Assembly: GCA_003165615.1 (NCBI GenBank)
Contig: PLWR01000260.1
Coordinates: 1-22,555, forward strand
Reading direction: 5' to 3'
DNA: 22,555 nucleotides
Source of the DNA: Acidobacteriota bacterium
GTDB lineage: Bacteria > Acidobacteriota > Terriglobia > UBA7540
The first letter of the stretch is position 1. Each line of letters opens with the position of its first letter. Below the pieces are notes generated by a model. It was not told the origin of the DNA and ran no database searches. It was given only the letters and a program-made list of their open reading frames with translations. A program made the position numbers and the translations under genes. Shown in pieces: positions 21,629 to 22,555 of the stretch.

Positions 21629-22555
21629 TTAGGCGTACCACCCCTCCGTCGTGCCGCCGCGAGACGCCTGCGTGGTAGGCACGCCGTTTTTCAAGGCGTC
21701 TTCCATGGCCGCGACGAACGTGTCAATTTCCTCGAGCGTGGTGTAAATGTTTGGCGACACCCGAAGGCACTGATAATCGTAAACCTGGTTCGGAGGCGCT
21801 CCGCCCTTAAGCCCGACGACGATGATCCGGTACTTGTCCATCAGGAATTTCGAGAGGTCCCCGACATCAATGCCCTCGATATTGACCGCGGCCAAAGCCC
21901 AAGCCTGAGCGGGCTCGCTGAGATCCGTCAGTATCCTGACGCGCGGATGAACCTTAAGGGCGTTGGCCCAGCGCAAGGTTAGATAGCGCAACCGGGCCGC
22001 TTTGCGGTCGCCACCGATGGCCTGATGGTATGCCAGAGCCTCGCCCAGCGCCGCCCGGATGGCCCACGGGTGCGTCCCGATGGCCTCGAACTTTCGGATG
22101 TCATCGTCCTGCTGTTCGGGGGCGGCCTGCAGGGGCCAGAACCGCGGGATCATCTCTTTACGAACGTAGAGGCAGCCGTTGCCGATCGGCGCCAGCAGCC
22201 ACTTGTGCAGGCTGACGCCGTAGGCGTCGCACTCGAGATCCCTCAGCTTGAAGGGGAACTGCCCCAGGGCGTGGGCGCCGTCGACGATGGTAACGATCCC
22301 ACGTGAGCGGGCGAGCCGTGAGAGCCGCGCCACCGGAAACAACTGGGCCGTCAAGTTGGTGACGTGGCAGAAATGGAAAACTTTCGTTTGCGGCGTGATG
22401 GCCTGTTCGAAACGGTGGTAGAGATCGTCCCCCGTCGTCGGGACGGGGAATTGGAGGCGGTGCACTTTGATGCCATCGCGCCGCATCCGCTGGTCCCACG
22501 TCGTCAGCATGCGCGGGTAGTCCTGATCGGTCGTGACCACTTCATCCCCGGCCTT
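21629..22555 (-). CDS. Class V PLP-dependent aminotransferase-fold enzyme (partial)
   Basis: This is the C-terminal 308 codons of an enzyme of the aminotransferase class V / isopenicillin N epimerase-like group; the N-terminus lies beyond the window edge. The frame is open to the last base ('KAGDEVVTTDQDYP'), so the GTG at 22540 is an internal Val. Visible marks are 'HVTNLTAQLFPV' (59-70 counted from that Val), the PLP-pyridine Asp87 with His90 in 'VDGAHALGQFPF' and the Schiff-base Lys113 in 'GVSLHKWLLAPIGNG'. 'RVSPNIYTTLEEIDTFVAAM' near the end is typical of the fold's small domain. Members include cysteine desulfurases and epimerases. No cysteine-desulfurase active-site loop is evident, so the reaction is left open. 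Confidence 0.88.
   Translation of the reverse strand, partial: KAGDEVVTTDQDYPRMLTTWDQRMRRDGIKVHRLQFPVPTTGDDLYHRFEQAITPQTKVFHFCHVTNLTAQLFPVARLSRLARSRGIVTIVDGAHALGQFPFKLRDLECDAYGVSLHKWLLAPIGNGCLYVRKEMIPRFWPLQAAPEQQDDDIRKFEAIGTHPWAIRAALGEALAYHQAIGGDRKAARLRYLTLRWANALKVHPRVRILTDLSEPAQAWALAAVNIEGIDVGDLSKFLMDKYRIIVVGLKGGAPPNQVYDYQCLRVSPNIYTTLEEIDTFVAAMEDALKNGVPTTQASRGGTTEGWYA

Noticed and set aside
1..22555. tRNA, rRNA, CRISPR array, riboswitch or phage genes
   Set aside because: I scanned for tRNA-like cloverleaf ends, regularly spaced direct repeats and integrase or capsid motifs by eye and found none. A tRNAscan, Infernal or CRISPR search would be needed to exclude them formally.

Overview
The window looks like chromosomal DNA of a moderately high-GC, Gram-negative-type bacterium. 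My best guess is Acidobacteriota. The grounds are the mix of genes: a DUF4382-like lipoprotein, a small secreted protein with an 'IPYxFxAGG...LPxGDY' core, a secreted-looking SAM methyltransferase and a GH3 beta-glucosidase. Simple-sequence or hairpin repeats also sit at many gene boundaries. This is an inference from content; no rRNA or tRNA gene is visible to fix the taxonomy.

Layout. 1-3687: the end of a division (dcw) cluster, ftsQ-ftsA-ftsZ, all on the plus strand. A heptamer repeat tract precedes ftsQ and a 131-bp composite inverted repeat separates ftsA from ftsZ. 3809-5454: a stem-loop, then a large DUF4382-like lipoprotein. 5469-8365: a DinB-like protein (minus), a divergent four-helix membrane protein (plus), and a minus-strand pair made of an AlkA-like DNA glycosylase followed by a TupA-type ATP-grasp protein. 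8554-11120: a geranylgeranyl-reductase-family flavoprotein and hemL (plus). 11146-14317: a methyltransferase with an N-terminal export-type segment followed by a secreted GH3 enzyme (minus). 14318-14853: a 536-bp gene-free stretch with dispersed-repeat remnants and a promoter candidate. 14854-17068: a Gfo/Idh/MocA oxidoreductase and a divergent isocitrate lyase/PEP mutase-family enzyme (plus). 17069-18211: a MITE-like element, a small ORF and an AbrB/PIN toxin-antitoxin pair with its own promoter. 18321-20138: an ABC-F ATPase of the Uup type. 20386-22555: minus-strand run of a class V aminotransferase (cut by the window edge), a secreted small protein and an L-Asp/Glu-type racemase.

How the genes fit together. 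FtsQ, FtsA and FtsZ act at the division septum. HemL supplies 5-aminolevulinate for tetrapyrroles. GH3, Gfo/Idh and the ICL/PEPM enzyme suggest sugar or sugar-acid catabolism, but the substrate cannot be read from sequence. Most of the rest is housekeeping or accessory and sits in short operons of two or three genes.

I see no clear new defence or mobile system. The observations most worth a second look are the altered active-site residues in the ICL/PEPM-family protein and the GH3 enzyme, the exported-looking methyltransferase, the Thr83/Cys196 racemase coupled to a secreted protein, and the set of inverted-repeat elements at gene boundaries, especially the one abutting the ftsZ ribosome binding site.
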